Part shown: one piece after another, positions 5,742-5,891 of the stretch | Position numbering within the stretch: the stretch's first letter is position 1 | Layout of the letters: every line of letters starts with the position of its first letter | Source of the DNA: Calditrichaceae bacterium | Lineage (GTDB): Bacteria > Calditrichota > Calditrichia > Calditrichales > Calditrichaceae | Assembly (NCBI GenBank): GCA_030622395.1 | Contig: JAUXGF010000209.1 | Span: 1 to 5,891, forward strand | Length of the DNA: 5,891 bases | Direction: 5' to 3' | Program-made: the position numbers and the translations under genes | Notes under the pieces: generated by a model | Databases searched by the model: none | What the model saw: the letters and a program-made list of their open reading frames with translations, nothing else | Told to the model about the DNA's origin: nothing

Positions 5742-5891
5742 CAGCCGGCGCACGAATATAATTACAGCGCTTATGCAATATTAAACGGCAAGACCGGCAG
5801 GATTGTTAAAGCCTCCCTTACTACTATGGACACCACCAGCCATGATTTTGAGTGGGAGGTGTTTGAATTCGGCGCTAAATCCAGTAGTATA
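5742..5891 (+). pseudogene. Continuation of the lipoprotein reading frame after the in-frame stop (runs off the window)
   Basis: In the same frame as the gene starting at 5451, the 50 codons after the TAA are all open. They begin QPAHEYNYSAYAI, pass through a glycine turn and VKASL, and reach TTMDTTSHDFEWEVFEFG. The first part supplies the missing F and G strands of an FN3-like domain (PxxxYxYxAYA, then a strand). The second matches a linker motif I recall in long Ignavibacteria-type lipoproteins just before their C-terminal repeat region. No new start with an SD is visible here, so this is best read as the rest of the same gene. Its end lies beyond the window. Whether it is a true pseudogene, an assembly or sequencing error, or readthrough cannot be settled here. 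Confidence 0.72.

Overview
This window is a stretch of a bacterial dcw (division and cell wall) cluster, read entirely on the + strand: the 3' end of murF, then complete mraY, murD, ftsW and murG, followed by a non-dcw gene for a predicted lipoprotein that runs off the right edge. The four complete dcw proteins have normal lengths and intact family motifs. The murF tail, MraY, MurD and MurG account for D-Ala-D-Ala addition, lipid I formation, D-glutamate addition and lipid II formation. FtsW is the SEDS polymerase that uses lipid II at the septum.

Likely host: a member of the Bacteroidota/Chlorobi side of the FCB group, most plausibly an Ignavibacteria-like lineage. This is inference from three things: moderately AT-rich coding DNA; weak or absent Shine-Dalgarno (SD) sequences before mraY, murD and murG; and the last gene. 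That gene has a lipobox followed by KKD and an FN3-like segment ending in TTMDTTSHDFEWE, a motif I associate from memory with lipoproteins of Ignavibacteria-type genomes. murF inside the cluster fits Chlorobi/Ignavibacteria better than typical Bacteroidia. No taxonomic search was possible.

Layout: 3-296 murF tail; 297-392 spacer made largely of heptamer repeats in inverted orientation; 393-1496 mraY; 1515-2852 murD; 2853-2993 a 141-nt spacer with two strong hairpins that looks like an inserted repeat element; 2994-4160 ftsW; 4163-5281 murG, only 2 nt after ftsW; 5282-5450 a 169-nt leader with a candidate promoter, a tiny Leu-only reading frame, a hairpin and a good SD; 5451-5741 the start of a lipoprotein gene stopped by TAA; 5742-5891 the same reading frame continuing open to the edge with family-consistent sequence.

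The dcw genes themselves are ordinary. The points worth a second look lie between and after them: the heptamer inverted repeat abutting mraY, the hairpin insertion before ftsW, the departure from dcw order after murG, and above all the in-frame stop in the lipoprotein gene, which falls where the fold would normally have a leucine. I see no evidence here of a novel multi-gene system.
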